64,000 nt of DNA from Cycloclasticus sp. symbiont of Bathymodiolus heckerae (GTDB lineage Bacteria > Pseudomonadota > Gammaproteobacteria > Methylococcales > Cycloclasticaceae): NCBI GenBank assembly GCA_002101235.1, contig LWTL01000123.1, forward strand, positions 1-64,000, in the 5' to 3' direction. Position numbers and translations under genes: made by a program. How positions within the stretch are numbered: position 1 is the first letter of the stretch; every line of letters begins with the position of its first letter. The notes beneath the pieces are model-generated. The model searched no databases, was not told the origin of the DNA, and saw nothing but the letters and a program-made list of their open reading frames with translations. Of this stretch, positions 1-11,353 are shown one piece after another.

Positions 1-2
1 AA

Positions 3-127
3 TATATAATCGGGTACTACAGCCAAGTCAGGCCTCATCAACATAACAATGGCTTATCGCCAAATGTTGCGGAGAAAAACTACTGGGCTGAATACAAAAC
101 TGTGGCCAAATTTACTTGACCACTACA
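3..127 (+). mobile_element. 3' end of an IS3-family insertion sequence: C-terminus of the OrfB transposase plus right terminal repeat (truncated by window edge)
   Basis: Frame 3..119 translates as YIIGYYSQVRPHQHNNGLSPNVAEKNYWAEYKTVAKFT*, the typical C-terminal 'YY..xRPHxxNxxLSPxxxE' pattern of IS3-family rve transposases. The stop codon lies in a putative terminal end TTGACCACTACA (..127). Confidence 0.72.
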
Positions 128-661
128 AGATTCCTTTTTGGGAGTGTGATTACCACTCTTAGAAAGTTTTTGAGGTCAGAGCTTTTATAATCGTCTACAG
201 GCTTATCATCAACCAGTTCCTTCCAAACGTTATAGTAACGCTGGTAATCACTCTGCATCTTAGAACTTAAGTTATTAGTCTTTATTTTGTAGGCAATAAA
301 CTCTTTATGTATCTTAGAAAGCCTAAGTGAACTTATTGCCTTTAATGAATCACTAGGTGGCGCACAGGACGCTTTAGCCTGACTGTGAGACATAGAAAAA
401 GCCCTCAGCCACAAAATCATACACGCCTTTAATAAAAAGCTCTTGTGTAAGCTTTTCTAGCTTATGCGCCACAAAAGCACTCTTAATGTCTTGGACTATC
501 GCATCAAGCTCTAGAGCTTTTCTGTAAGCCAATAACTTATGGCTTGTGTGTAATGAGCGTTTTAATTCTCTTTGACCTAAAAGGTCTCTAAACTCGACAG
601 GTATTTGCCACCTGTAATAGTATTTATTAGCTCTTTTTAGTACCAATTTAAGCACCACCAT
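128..661 (-). pseudogene. Tyrosine recombinase/phage-type integrase remnant (N-terminal arm and core-binding part), frameshifted and cut by the IS
   Basis: ORF 374..661 (LVLKRANKYYYRWQIPVEFRDLLGQRELKRSLHTSHKLLAYRKALELD) looks like an integrase N-terminal domain. ORF 112..420 continues in another frame with a core-binding-like segment (SKMQSDYQRYYNVWKELVDDKPVDDYKSSDLKNFLRVVITLPKRN). No catalytic domain remains. Confidence 0.75.
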
Positions 662-726
662 TTTTTCTATGTGGGTGGTGGGTGGTATGTAGTGTATTTA
701 ATCTTCTGAATCAAATACTTAGAAAT

Positions 727-1089
<363 letters not shown>

Positions 1090-1132
1090 GTGCAGTGTAC
1101 AAACTAACGTTCCATCGAGCAATTTATATTGC

Positions 1133-1990
1133 TTAATCGTCGCTATTTAATTCTAACGCTGCTTTATAAAGTACTTTTTTTGGTTGCTCTGTAAGCTGTA
1201 CAGCTAGTTTAACGGCTGTTTTTACTGAACACTCCGTCAGCAACGTTTTCAATATTGCTAGACCTTCTTCTGATAAACCATCGCCTTTATGCTGTTTTTT
1301 ATCAAAACCTTCAATCAACACAACAAATTCTCCTCGTTGCATATTGGAGTCCGACATAACGGCTTGATGAACCTCTTCCACCGAACCTGTCACAATAGTC
1401 TCGTAGGTTTTCGTTAACTCTCTTGCTATCGATATTTTATGCGCTGGTTCATACACTGCAGCTACATCGTCCATACATTTGGCAATACGGTGACTGGATT
1501 CATAAAAAACCAATGTCCCTTGACGTTTTTGATACATTTCAAATATTGTTTTACGCGCGCCCGACGTTCGAGGTAAAAAACCTTCAAAACTAAACCTGTC
1601 TGTCGCAATGCCTGACGCACTAAGTGCAGTAATAATGGCACATGCGCCAGGAATAGGAACAACACGAAAACCCGCACGTTTGACCTGTTCTACCAATGAA
1701 TAACCGGGATCGTTAATCAGCGGCGTGCCGGCATCGGATATTAAGGCTATCGACTCCCCTACACTTAATTTTTCCAGTAGAAGCTTACTTTTTTTATCTT
1801 CATTATGCTCATGGTAAGCCGTCATCGGCGTTTTTATTGAATGGTGCATCAATAGAACTTTGCTGTTACGCGTGTCTTCAGCGGCAATCACATCCACTGT
1901 ACTCAACACCTCTAAGGCACGTAAACTAATGTCGGATAAATTACCAATAGGTGTGGCGACTATATAAAGTATGCCATTAGTGTTTGACAT
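1133..1990 (-). CDS. rsmI: 16S rRNA 2'-O-ribose C1402 methyltransferase
   Basis: GILYIVATPIGNLSDISLRALEVLSTVDVIAAEDTRNSKVLL...ISDAGTPLINDPGYSLV; adjacent to rnpB and lpoA. Confidence 0.96.
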   Translation of the reverse strand: MSNTNGILYIVATPIGNLSDISLRALEVLSTVDVIAAEDTRNSKVLLMHHSIKTPMTAYHEHNEDKKSKLLLEKLSVGESIALISDAGTPLINDPGYSLVEQVKRAGFRVVPIPGACAIITALSASGIATDRFSFEGFLPRTSGARKTIFEMYQKRQGTLVFYESSHRIAKCMDDVAAVYEPAHKISIARELTKTYETIVTGSVEEVHQAVMSDSNMQRGEFVVLIEGFDKKQHKGDGLSEEGLAILKTLLTECSVKTAVKLAVQLTEQPKKVLYKAALELNSDD

Positions 1991-2061
1991 CGTTAACCTC
2001 GAAAAAGATACTGGGAACTTGGAATATCATTTTTTAATTTTGCTGTGTAAATCGTTCGTCT

Positions 2062-4005
2062 ATGAGTCATTATAAAAACCGTTCACGTTTCTTATTAAAG
2101 TTATTATTTCTAATAAGTATTGCGCTAATTTTACCCAATTGCGCCAGTAAACAACCCTCTAAAACAACATGGGCCGATCAGTCTAACCCATTGCTACAAC
2201 AAGCCCAAGAAGCTTTATCTGCCCAACAGTTTTCTAACGCTGCACAACTTTTTGTGCAACTGGCGAAAGCGAGCCACCTGCCGCTAAAGAATCAATATTT
2301 AATAGCAGCAGCAGATGCTTACATAAAGGCTAACACGCCTATTAACGCAAACGACCTTATTAACACTTTATTAAGCCGCGCATCACAACTCACCCCATCT
2401 AACAAACTAGCGATTTCTACTATTCTCCTTAAGCAAGGGAAAGTAGATGATGCCAACAAGCTATTGATGAGCCTTGACCAAAGCCGATTAACAGTTGAGC
2501 AACGCTTAAATTTACACACTCTTAGCAGTTCCGCTTTTTTTCAAGCTGGTAATTTAATTGAAAGTGCGCGTGAACGCATATTACTGGATACGCTTCTTAT
2601 TCAACAAAAAGAAAAACTCAACAACCAAACCAAATTAGTAGAAACGCTGTCATTATTATCTCAACAAGCTTTAGGCTTCTTACGTCCAACCGCAGACAAT
2701 AATATGGCAGGGTGGATTGACCTTGCGCTAATATTAAAACAGCAAGCAACCTTAAATCCAGACAGTATTGAAGTAAACCGCTGGAAAGAACTGCACCCCG
2801 CTCATACCGCTAACAAAGGATTCCTCACCACCATTGCAGAGCAAGCTTTAATGAATTTCAATACGCCCAACAAAGTAGGGGTTTTCTTACCCACTCAAGG
2901 CCCCTTTTCCAAAGCTGCGTATAGCATTAAGAAAGGCATTACTGCATCAGCTTACGCAATGGCCAACCGCTGGCCCGTCAATATTCAGTTTTACGACACC
3001 TCTTCAGCGCCCATAGAAACTCTATATCAGCAGTCGATAGATGATGGCATTAATGTCATCCTAGGGCCTTTAGAAAAAAGCAATGCCGCTAAAATGGCGA
3101 CTATAAACACGTTATCTATCCCTGTTATCGCCTTAAATAAGAACGGCATTCATCATAGCGACAACTATTACGAATTTTCATTATCTCCAGAAGAAGATGT
3201 CACTCAAGTATTAAGCCTCGCGTGGCTAAAAGGCCATGAAAAGGCTTTAATCCTTACGCCACAATCGCGTTATGGAGAACGTTTAGCTCGTCATTTTTCA
3301 ACTATTTGGCAACAACTCGGCGGTGAAATACTCGGCGTTCAAACATACACGCTTAAGCAAGCTGATTACTCTGCGCCCATAAAAAACTTATTACAATTAG
3401 ATGAAAGCCTTAGTCGATTTAGGCAATTACGCCAACGTCTAAACCTCAGCATTCAGTTTGAAGAAAGGCGCCGCCACGATGCTGACTTTATTTTCTTAGT
3501 AGCAGCCCCGCGCGAAGGACGTTTGATTAAGCCGCAACTACGTTTTCATCGCGCCTCAAATGTACCTGTTTTTAGCACCTCTAAAATTTATGAAGGCGAA
3601 TTGAATAAAGTCGCTAACCGTGATTTAGACGGTACTTTTTTCTGCGACATGGCATGGTTTATAGAACCTAAAAATAATGTAGATATCAATTTGGATAACG
3701 CATTAAAACTATGGCCAAACACTCGGGGCTTGCATCGTCGTTTAATGGCTTTTGGTTATGATGCGCACCAACTTATTCCTCACCTAGAACGTTTAAAATC
3801 GAACGATTTTTCTCGCTTTAGAGGAAAAACAGGCATTCTTTCAATGAACCATAATGGCCAGATCAATCGCCAACTCAGTTGCGGGCGCTTCAAGCGTGGC
3901 TCTATTACATCACTAGGGCTCGCTCCACATCTTGAACGCGCACTCAATATGCCGCCCTCGTATTCTAGCGAACAAGCTATTGATGAAAACACATCGCCTT
4001 TGTAA
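2062..4005 (+). CDS. lpoA: Penicillin-binding protein activator, LppC/LpoA lipoprotein
   Basis: Lipobox LPNC; TPR-like N-terminal half; periplasmic-binding-like half (VGVFLPTQGPFSKAAYSIKKGI). Confidence 0.92.
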   Translation: MSHYKNRSRFLLKLLFLISIALILPNCASKQPSKTTWADQSNPLLQQAQEALSAQQFSNAAQLFVQLAKASHLPLKNQYLIAAADAYIKANTPINANDLINTLLSRASQLTPSNKLAISTILLKQGKVDDANKLLMSLDQSRLTVEQRLNLHTLSSSAFFQAGNLIESARERILLDTLLIQQKEKLNNQTKLVETLSLLSQQALGFLRPTADNNMAGWIDLALILKQQATLNPDSIEVNRWKELHPAHTANKGFLTTIAEQALMNFNTPNKVGVFLPTQGPFSKAAYSIKKGITASAYAMANRWPVNIQFYDTSSAPIETLYQQSIDDGINVILGPLEKSNAAKMATINTLSIPVIALNKNGIHHSDNYYEFSLSPEEDVTQVLSLAWLKGHEKALILTPQSRYGERLARHFSTIWQQLGGEILGVQTYTLKQADYSAPIKNLLQLDESLSRFRQLRQRLNLSIQFEERRRHDADFIFLVAAPREGRLIKPQLRFHRASNVPVFSTSKIYEGELNKVANRDLDGTFFCDMAWFIEPKNNVDINLDNALKLWPNTRGLHRRLMAFGYDAHQLIPHLERLKSNDFSRFRGKTGILSMNHNGQINRQLSCGRFKRGSITSLGLAPHLERALNMPPSYSSEQAIDENTSPL

Positions 4006-4957
<952 letters not shown>

Positions 4958-4966
4958 ATTATCACT

Positions 4967-5515
4967 ATGTCGAACAAAGTTTTATTAGTCTTATCTCTCG
5001 TTCTTATTAGCCAACTATCTGGCTGCGCTGTCGTTCATGACAGGCGAACACTCGGCACAGTAATAGAAGACCAAAGCATTGAGTTAAAGTCACTCCAAGT
5101 ATTATATGGCGTGGATGAAATCCGCATCAACACACACATTAACGCAACCAGTTACAATGGGGTTTTATTGCTAACAGGTGAAGCACCTACGGAGCAATTA
5201 CGTACTAAAATTGCTAACAGACTTCGTCAAATACCTAAAGTTCACAGGGTTCAAAACGAAATACTACTCGCCGCACCAAGCTCATTACTATCACGTAGCA
5301 GCGACACTATCATCACTAGCAAATCAAAAGTTGCTCTACTGGGACTCAATAAAATACAAAGCTTCGACCCCACTCGCGTAAAAATTATTTCAGAAAACGG
5401 CGTCGTCTACCTAATGGGTTTGCTACGGCAACACGAAATCAGCCCCGTTATTGAAACTGTTCGACGGATCGGCGGTGTACAACGAGTAGTTAAGCTCTTT
5501 GAAATTATTCGGTAA
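4967..5515 (+). CDS. dolP: BON-domain outer-membrane lipoprotein (DolP/YraP type)
   Basis: Lipobox LSGC; two BON repeats; position in the yraN-diaA-dolP cluster. Confidence 0.88.
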   Translation: MSNKVLLVLSLVLISQLSGCAVVHDRRTLGTVIEDQSIELKSLQVLYGVDEIRINTHINATSYNGVLLLTGEAPTEQLRTKIANRLRQIPKVHRVQNEILLAAPSSLLSRSSDTIITSKSKVALLGLNKIQSFDPTRVKIISENGVVYLMGLLRQHEISPVIETVRRIGGVQRVVKLFEIIR

Positions 5516-6891
5516 TGCAAAATAATAGCGAGTTTCTACAACAGCTTAAAACACTCTATAACGAAAAATATCTATTTTTAGACCCTGCCGACTGCTGGAG
5601 TTACGGTTACGATAATAGCCGTCGGCACCAACCACCCATTGCCGTTGTTTTCCCTACAACGCATCAACAAATAGTTGATACCATCCAATTGTGCAACACC
5701 CACCTTATTGCGCTAACTGCACGTGGTAGCGGCACAGGCACAACAGGCGCTAGCGTACCCTCTATGAATGCCATTATTTTATCTACTGAACACATGGATA
5801 AAATAATTAAAATAGACCCAGATAATCGCACTATCGTCGTTGAGCCGGGCGTGACAAATCAAGCAGTCCAACAAGCAGCTGCTGAACACGGTTTCTTTTG
5901 GCCGCCCGACCCAACGAGTTCTGCTATTTGTACCGTAGGCGGTAACCTTGCCTATAATTCAGCAGGTCCTAGGGCCGTTAAGTACGGCACGCCGCGTGAA
6001 AATACATTATCTCTCACTTGTATCACCGGATCTGGAGAAACACTTAAAGCCGGCGCATACACGACTAAAAGCGTTGTTGGGTATGACTTAACCCGATTAA
6101 TAATTGGCTCTGAGGGAACGCTTGCCATCATTAGCCAAGCAACGCTAAAACTAACGCCACTAGCTGAGGCTAAATGCACGATGCAAGCTACGTATAGTTC
6201 AGTTGAGGCGGCCGCCACGGCTGTTTCAAAAATTATGGCTCAACCGATCACTCCCTGTGCCTTAGAGTTTATGGATGCCACCGCTATATCTTTAGTGAAT
6301 AAAGATTCTCAACTAAATTTACCAGACAATGCACAAGCACTATTAATGATTGAAGTGGATGGCGATAAATTTGGACTTGAAAAAACAGCTGAAAAAATTG
6401 CTGCTAGCGCATCTGTGCCGGGGATTATCGATATTCATACCGCTAACACCGATGAACAAATAAAAAAACTATGGAAAGCAAGAAAGGCTTTATCGCCGTC
6501 GTTGCGAAAAATAGCACCAAAAAAAATCAACGAAGATGTAGTTGTCCCCGTTAGTGAAATCCCAGCACTAATAAATGGTTTAGAGAAGTTATCAAAACAA
6601 TATGAAATACCCATTGTAAACTTTGGGCATGCGGGCAATGGCAATATACACGTTAATTTATTAGTTCAAGCCGACCAGTTAGATAGCGCTAAACGTTGCT
6701 TATCCGACGTCTTCTCACTCGTGATAAAACTCAATGGAAGCCTTTCGGGAGAGCACGGTATTGGACTTGAAAAACGCGATTATATAACTTTAGAACTAAG
6801 CCCAACATCCATTAGCCTAATGAAAAACATAAAGGCTCAATTCGACCCTAATAATTTATTAAATCCCGATAAAGTTTTCCCTATTACCTAG
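5515..6891 (+). CDS. FAD-binding oxidase, D-lactate dehydrogenase/GlcD-like
   Basis: FAD_binding_4 signature TARGSGTGTTGASVP...EPGVTNQAVQ...; C-terminal NFGHAGNGNIHVN and GSLSGEHGIGLEKR. Confidence 0.93.
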   Translation: MQNNSEFLQQLKTLYNEKYLFLDPADCWSYGYDNSRRHQPPIAVVFPTTHQQIVDTIQLCNTHLIALTARGSGTGTTGASVPSMNAIILSTEHMDKIIKIDPDNRTIVVEPGVTNQAVQQAAAEHGFFWPPDPTSSAICTVGGNLAYNSAGPRAVKYGTPRENTLSLTCITGSGETLKAGAYTTKSVVGYDLTRLIIGSEGTLAIISQATLKLTPLAEAKCTMQATYSSVEAAATAVSKIMAQPITPCALEFMDATAISLVNKDSQLNLPDNAQALLMIEVDGDKFGLEKTAEKIAASASVPGIIDIHTANTDEQIKKLWKARKALSPSLRKIAPKKINEDVVVPVSEIPALINGLEKLSKQYEIPIVNFGHAGNGNIHVNLLVQADQLDSAKRCLSDVFSLVIKLNGSLSGEHGIGLEKRDYITLELSPTSISLMKNIKAQFDPNNLLNPDKVFPIT

Positions 6892-6922
6892 CTATATTCA
6901 CACCAAAAACTTACCTTAAAAA

Positions 6923-7792
6923 TCAATCTTCTAAATTCACTCGCATAGATAAATCGACCGCTTGAACGTTTTTTGTTAATGCGCCCACCGATATAAAATC
7001 CACACCTGTTTTAGCAATATCTCGAATACTCGACAAGCTTACATTACCAGACGCTTCAAGCTTCGCCTTGCCTTTATTAAGTTCAACTGCTTGTTCTAAT
7101 TCTTCTAACGTGAAATTATCAAGCAATAAAATATCGGCATTCGCATCTAGCGCTTGTTGCGCCTCATTGATGTTTTCAACCTCTACTTCAACCGCCACTG
7201 TATCGCTTGCAATGCGCGCAGACGCAACTGCTTCTGAAATAGAGCCCGCCGCCATAATATGATTTTCTTTAATCAAGATGCCATCATACAAACCAACCCG
7301 ATGATTCGATGCACCCCCACAACGAACGGCATATTTTTGCGCCAAACGCAGACCAGGAATTGTTTTTCGTGTGTCCAAAACAACCGCACCTGTCCCATCA
7401 ACCGCTTTAGCAAATTGGTGAGCTAATGACGCTGTTGCAGATAAGGTTTGTAGCATATTCAATGCTGCTCGCTCACCCGTTAATAAGGCGCGGGCCGAGC
7501 CTGACAAATGACATAACACGTCTCCCGCAAAAGCCTGCTCGCCTTCTTTGTGTTGCCAATCAATAGTAATATTCGCATCAAGCTTTTGGAAAACCGCATC
7601 AACCCATGCTTGACCACACACTAACGTCGCCTCACGAGTAATAACTGTGGCGCTTGCCATCTTATCTTCAGGGATAACCAGTGCGGTTAAGTCACTAGCA
7701 CCTACATCTTCCATAAGAAAACGCTCAACGTCTTCGTTAATTATTTTTGCGTCTATCATCAAAATATTTCCATTAAAGTCGTATAAAACCAA
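6923..7792 (-). CDS. nadC: Nicotinate-nucleotide pyrophosphorylase (likely start 7759)
   Basis: GERAALNMLQTLSATAS...LDTRKTIPGLRLAQKYAVRCGGASNHRVGLYDGILIKENH. Confidence 0.97.
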   Translation of the reverse strand: MVLYDFNGNILMIDAKIINEDVERFLMEDVGASDLTALVIPEDKMASATVITREATLVCGQAWVDAVFQKLDANITIDWQHKEGEQAFAGDVLCHLSGSARALLTGERAALNMLQTLSATASLAHQFAKAVDGTGAVVLDTRKTIPGLRLAQKYAVRCGGASNHRVGLYDGILIKENHIMAAGSISEAVASARIASDTVAVEVEVENINEAQQALDANADILLLDNFTLEELEQAVELNKGKAKLEASGNVSLSSIRDIAKTGVDFISVGALTKNVQAVDLSMRVNLED

Positions 7793-7836
7793 GGTGACAT
7801 ACTTTTATTCTAGGAGCATATACATCAAGGCATAAA

Positions 7837-7864
7837 AACAAAAAACCTCCGTTAGGAGGTTCTT
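7837..7864 (-). terminator. Intrinsic terminator downstream of the DUF1631 gene
   Basis: AACCTCC-GTTA-GGAGGTT; T-run on the minus strand. Confidence 0.8.
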
Positions 7865-7896
7865 TATTATCACATAATTTATATATGATAAAAACG

Positions 7897-10197
7897 TTAT
7901 GCTGGGCTTGTCTCCGTTCCCCCGAATGATATTAGTTTTTTCATACCCAATAACACTCGCTCAACTAACGGTGCTTTCTCCTGCCCAATTAAGCTCATTC
8001 TTTTTTGCCGAAGCCCCTCTGCAAAGTCAGCAACACTAATATCTAATGCCTTAGCCCCACGATCATTAACAAACAAGCATTGCATTGTAACCGCGCTTTT
8101 CCATGATAATTTAGCCCGCATCATAGCGCCCTCCGCGTTCTGATACTCCACCCAATCACCCACTTGCATATTATTTGCTCGCTTGCTGAATTTATCATCC
8201 GGCATCTGAGACAACTCACTTTCAAGTTCTTGCAATAAATCTTCTTCAAGGCTTATAGCACAAAGGCTATCATCAAATTCAACAAGAACAACCTCTTCGG
8301 CTAACGGGATATCATCTTGCTCACCTGCAGTTACTGCCAATAAGCGGCGATGCCATGACTCCAACTCCTTGAAAAAAGGCGCTGATTCATGGAAGTCATA
8401 CGATATATTTTCCAAGCCCACTTTAAGGTCTTTTAATAACCGAGACAAACTTCCAATAATCGCATCCTTAGCCACCTCATCATCTGGCTTTGTCACGCTA
8501 ATAATAAGCCGCTCGATAACATCTAAACTTTGTTGCGTTTCTGCTGGCTCTTTATCACGCCTTAAAAGCGCCAACACAAGAACATCTTTCCATGCGTCAT
8601 CTAAAAATAACTGCACAAACTCAGGTATAGCTTTACCGTTTAGTCTTAAAGCAATTTCATATGCTGCTTGACGCTTCATTAACTCAAGTCGCTCTGTGCT
8701 TTGCGTTACTTTGCGTGAACGCTCCTCAATAACGTCTATCTGGCGCTGCTGCTGCTCCATGAAAATATCGAACTCTTCGAACAACTCTGCAAAGATTTCC
8801 ACATCATTATCAAAATCCATGAGTACACGCGAGACCAACTCTTCCATTTTCTCGAAGACCGCGTTTTTAATTTGTTTATTCTTTTCACTAACGCCCAAAC
8901 CAGCCTGTGACAACGCATTTAAAAACTTCCTTGCTGGATGGCTTTTCTTTGCAAAAAACTCCTTATCCATCATCGCAACTTTCAAGATAGGAATTTGCAA
9001 TTGAGCGATCATCGCTCTGACCGTATCTGGCAAATGTCTATCCTGTAGGATCACATCGAAAAACATCGCCACAACATCAATTAACGTGTCATCTTGTTCA
9101 GCATAAGGTCGACGTTGCCCATCAACTTGAATAGAAGAACCAATCTGTAGACGAACACTTTCCTTTAAATGTGTACCGTCTACAGCATTGTTTTTTTGAA
9201 GATTGGTTAACGTGTCTACCAAATCCGTTGTAGGTAATAACTTACCCGACACGACCAAACCATCTGACACAATCTTATCACCACCCTGCGTACGAAACGC
9301 TTGCGCCATTTCAACTAATGAACTGTATAAAGCTGGCTCAATTTCTGCCACTGGCATCATCGGCGCGGTTACTGGTTGTTCGGTCGTCGCCGCTTCATTA
9401 CTTTGTAATTGTTCAGGAGCTACACGAGCAACCTTCTCATTAACAAAGGATTTCGTTTCTTTTTTATCGACTGCTTTACTGCGCTCGATTTTTGGTTTCG
9501 GCAACGTTGGTAAAACACCCGCCTGTATAAAAAGATTGTTTATCTCTTCGAGAACATCGCCTAAGTCTGTTAACACGGCTTTTGAAAACGATTCACATAA
9601 AATTTTATGTGCTTCTTTTGAGAATGACTCGCCTTTAATTAACTCCACATAAGTGTTCAATAAAACATATGGACCGTATGGGTTCTTACTGCCCTTTAAT
9701 TCTTTAACGCTTGAAACACATTCCACTCGGCGCTGTAATGCATACAACACATCCGTTAAACGACCTTCACACTTAGAGACATACCCATCAAGCAATAATT
9801 GATTTTCAATTTCATCTGTTGCCAATAGCTGCAAACCCGACCAATCACCCGTTTCTTTAGAGCTGACAAATGCTTTACCTATTTGCCCTTCGGACTCCGT
9901 TGAGAAAGAGGATAAGTTCTTAACAACACTATCAATATACAACGATGATAAATATTTAGACGCCTTCTGCAATATTTGAATATCCGCTGTTAGCGAATCC
10001 ATACCCTCAACATCTGCCGAATCAAACATTTGCTGCTGTATTTGTTCCAAATGTAGCGCTACTGCTTTTTGCAAATAAACCTTCAATAACTTAGCCGTCG
10101 CTGGAATGACATTCTTTTTATCGACTGACTTTACATTCATAGCCACCTGACCATCTGATTGTCTAATAGGAACAACTGTCGACTGCGCGTTTTTCAT
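7897..10197 (-). CDS. DUF1631-family protein
   Basis: Long acidic protein with DUF1631-like pattern (WVEYQNAEGAMMRAKLSWKSAVTMQCLFVNDRGAKALDISVADFAEGL). Confidence 0.85.
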   Translation of the reverse strand: MKNAQSTVVPIRQSDGQVAMNVKSVDKKNVIPATAKLLKVYLQKAVALHLEQIQQQMFDSADVEGMDSLTADIQILQKASKYLSSLYIDSVVKNLSSFSTESEGQIGKAFVSSKETGDWSGLQLLATDEIENQLLLDGYVSKCEGRLTDVLYALQRRVECVSSVKELKGSKNPYGPYVLLNTYVELIKGESFSKEAHKILCESFSKAVLTDLGDVLEEINNLFIQAGVLPTLPKPKIERSKAVDKKETKSFVNEKVARVAPEQLQSNEAATTEQPVTAPMMPVAEIEPALYSSLVEMAQAFRTQGGDKIVSDGLVVSGKLLPTTDLVDTLTNLQKNNAVDGTHLKESVRLQIGSSIQVDGQRRPYAEQDDTLIDVVAMFFDVILQDRHLPDTVRAMIAQLQIPILKVAMMDKEFFAKKSHPARKFLNALSQAGLGVSEKNKQIKNAVFEKMEELVSRVLMDFDNDVEIFAELFEEFDIFMEQQQRQIDVIEERSRKVTQSTERLELMKRQAAYEIALRLNGKAIPEFVQLFLDDAWKDVLVLALLRRDKEPAETQQSLDVIERLIISVTKPDDEVAKDAIIGSLSRLLKDLKVGLENISYDFHESAPFFKELESWHRRLLAVTAGEQDDIPLAEEVVLVEFDDSLCAISLEEDLLQELESELSQMPDDKFSKRANNMQVGDWVEYQNAEGAMMRAKLSWKSAVTMQCLFVNDRGAKALDISVADFAEGLRQKRMSLIGQEKAPLVERVLLGMKKLISFGGTETSPA

Positions 10198-10258
10198 AAT
10201 ATTGGACGTACCGTTTATGTGCTTTTATGTATAGAGTATAGTCAGCTTCCATATAAAG

Positions 10259-10861
10259 TTGTGCACTAAAGCACACATTGAAACACCGGCATATTTTCTT
10301 ATGAAGAAATCTCATCAACATATCCAAAATGGTTTGCTAAGCGGGGCTATATTTAAAGAATCTCCGAATCAAAACGGGCGACCTGACAGCAACGATATTC
10401 ACCTCATTATTGTTCATGGAATTAGCCTACCCCCTGAAGAGTTTGGTGGATCTTGTATTGATGATTTCTTTTTAAATCAATTAGATCCGACTCAACATTC
10501 ATACTTTGAAGAGATTCACCAACTTAAAGTTTCGTCACATTTGCTTATTCGTCGTGATGGCAGCATCACACAATATGTTCCATTCCATCACCGTGCATGG
10601 CACGCCGGGGTTTCTTGTCATAATGGCAAAGAGAACTGTAACGATTTTTCAATTGGCATTGAGCTGGAAGGTGCAGATCATATCCTCTACACAGAAGAAC
10701 AGTATCTTGAACTATCGCGCTGTTGCGATTCGCTTATTGAACATTACCCAGCGCTTTCTAAAGAAGCCATCGTTGGGCATTGTGATATTGCACCGGGTCG
10801 TAAAACAGACCCTGGCGAGAGCTTTGATTGGACTAAATTTAGAAGCTTACTCAGCAGTTGA
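10259..10861 (+). CDS. ampD: 1,6-anhydro-N-acetylmuramyl-L-alanine amidase (likely start 10301)
   Basis: HLIIVHGISLPPEEFGG...SSHLLIRRDGSITQYVPFHHRAWHAGVS...GHCDIAPGRKTDPG. Confidence 0.96.
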   Translation: MCTKAHIETPAYFLMKKSHQHIQNGLLSGAIFKESPNQNGRPDSNDIHLIIVHGISLPPEEFGGSCIDDFFLNQLDPTQHSYFEEIHQLKVSSHLLIRRDGSITQYVPFHHRAWHAGVSCHNGKENCNDFSIGIELEGADHILYTEEQYLELSRCCDSLIEHYPALSKEAIVGHCDIAPGRKTDPGESFDWTKFRSLLSS

Positions 10862-11353
10862 TTGTTCACCGCGAAAGGTATCAATCAACATCATCACCAC
10901 GCCGACACAAATTGCAGAGTCGGCAACATTAAAGACTGGCCAATGGTGTGATTCGTAATAAACATCGATAAAGTCAATGACGTAAGAATACGCAATACGG
11001 TCGTATAAATTACCTATTGCACCGCCTAGAATCAACGATAAGGTGATTGCCATCCAACGTTCAGATGTTTTTAACCTTGATAGCCATACTACTAGAACAA
11101 TGGTTGCAACCAATGCAATGGCAACAAAGAACCATCGCTGCCAACCGCCGGCCGAACTTAAGAAGCTAAAGGCTGCACCGGTGTTATGTACATACGTTAA
11201 GTTAACGCCTGACAGTAACTGTATAGATTCGTACAATTCGAAATTAGCAACCACCCACAGCTTACTGGCCTGATCGAGGGCAATAATAATCAACGATAAA
11301 CCCAGCCATTTCAACATTGCTTTAGACCTAGGCGAACAATCTTTGCTCACCAT
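10847..11353 (-). CDS. lspA: Prolipoprotein signal peptidase
   Basis: [11 protein letters not shown]...[16 protein letters not shown]...[23 protein letters not shown]...FNVADSAI. Confidence 0.97.
   Translation of the reverse strand: MVSKDCSPRSKAMLKWLGLSLIIIALDQASKLWVVANFELYESIQLLSGVNLTYVHNTGAAFSFLSSAGGWQRWFFVAIALVATIVLVVWLSRLKTSERWMAITLSLILGGAIGNLYDRIAYSYVIDFIDVYYESHHWPVFNVADSAICVGVVMMLIDTFRGEQSTAE

Noticed and set aside
8369-9652. Plus-strand ORFs of 100-150 aa inside the DUF1631 gene
   Set aside because: Low-complexity Ser/Thr/Ala-rich translations antisense to a long conserved coding gene; typical shadow ORFs.
10847-10861. Convergent overlap of ampD and lspA (and of ung and msrA at 38143-38162)
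   Set aside because: Short convergent overlaps of 15-20 bp are common in compact genomes; nothing further supports a regulatory role.
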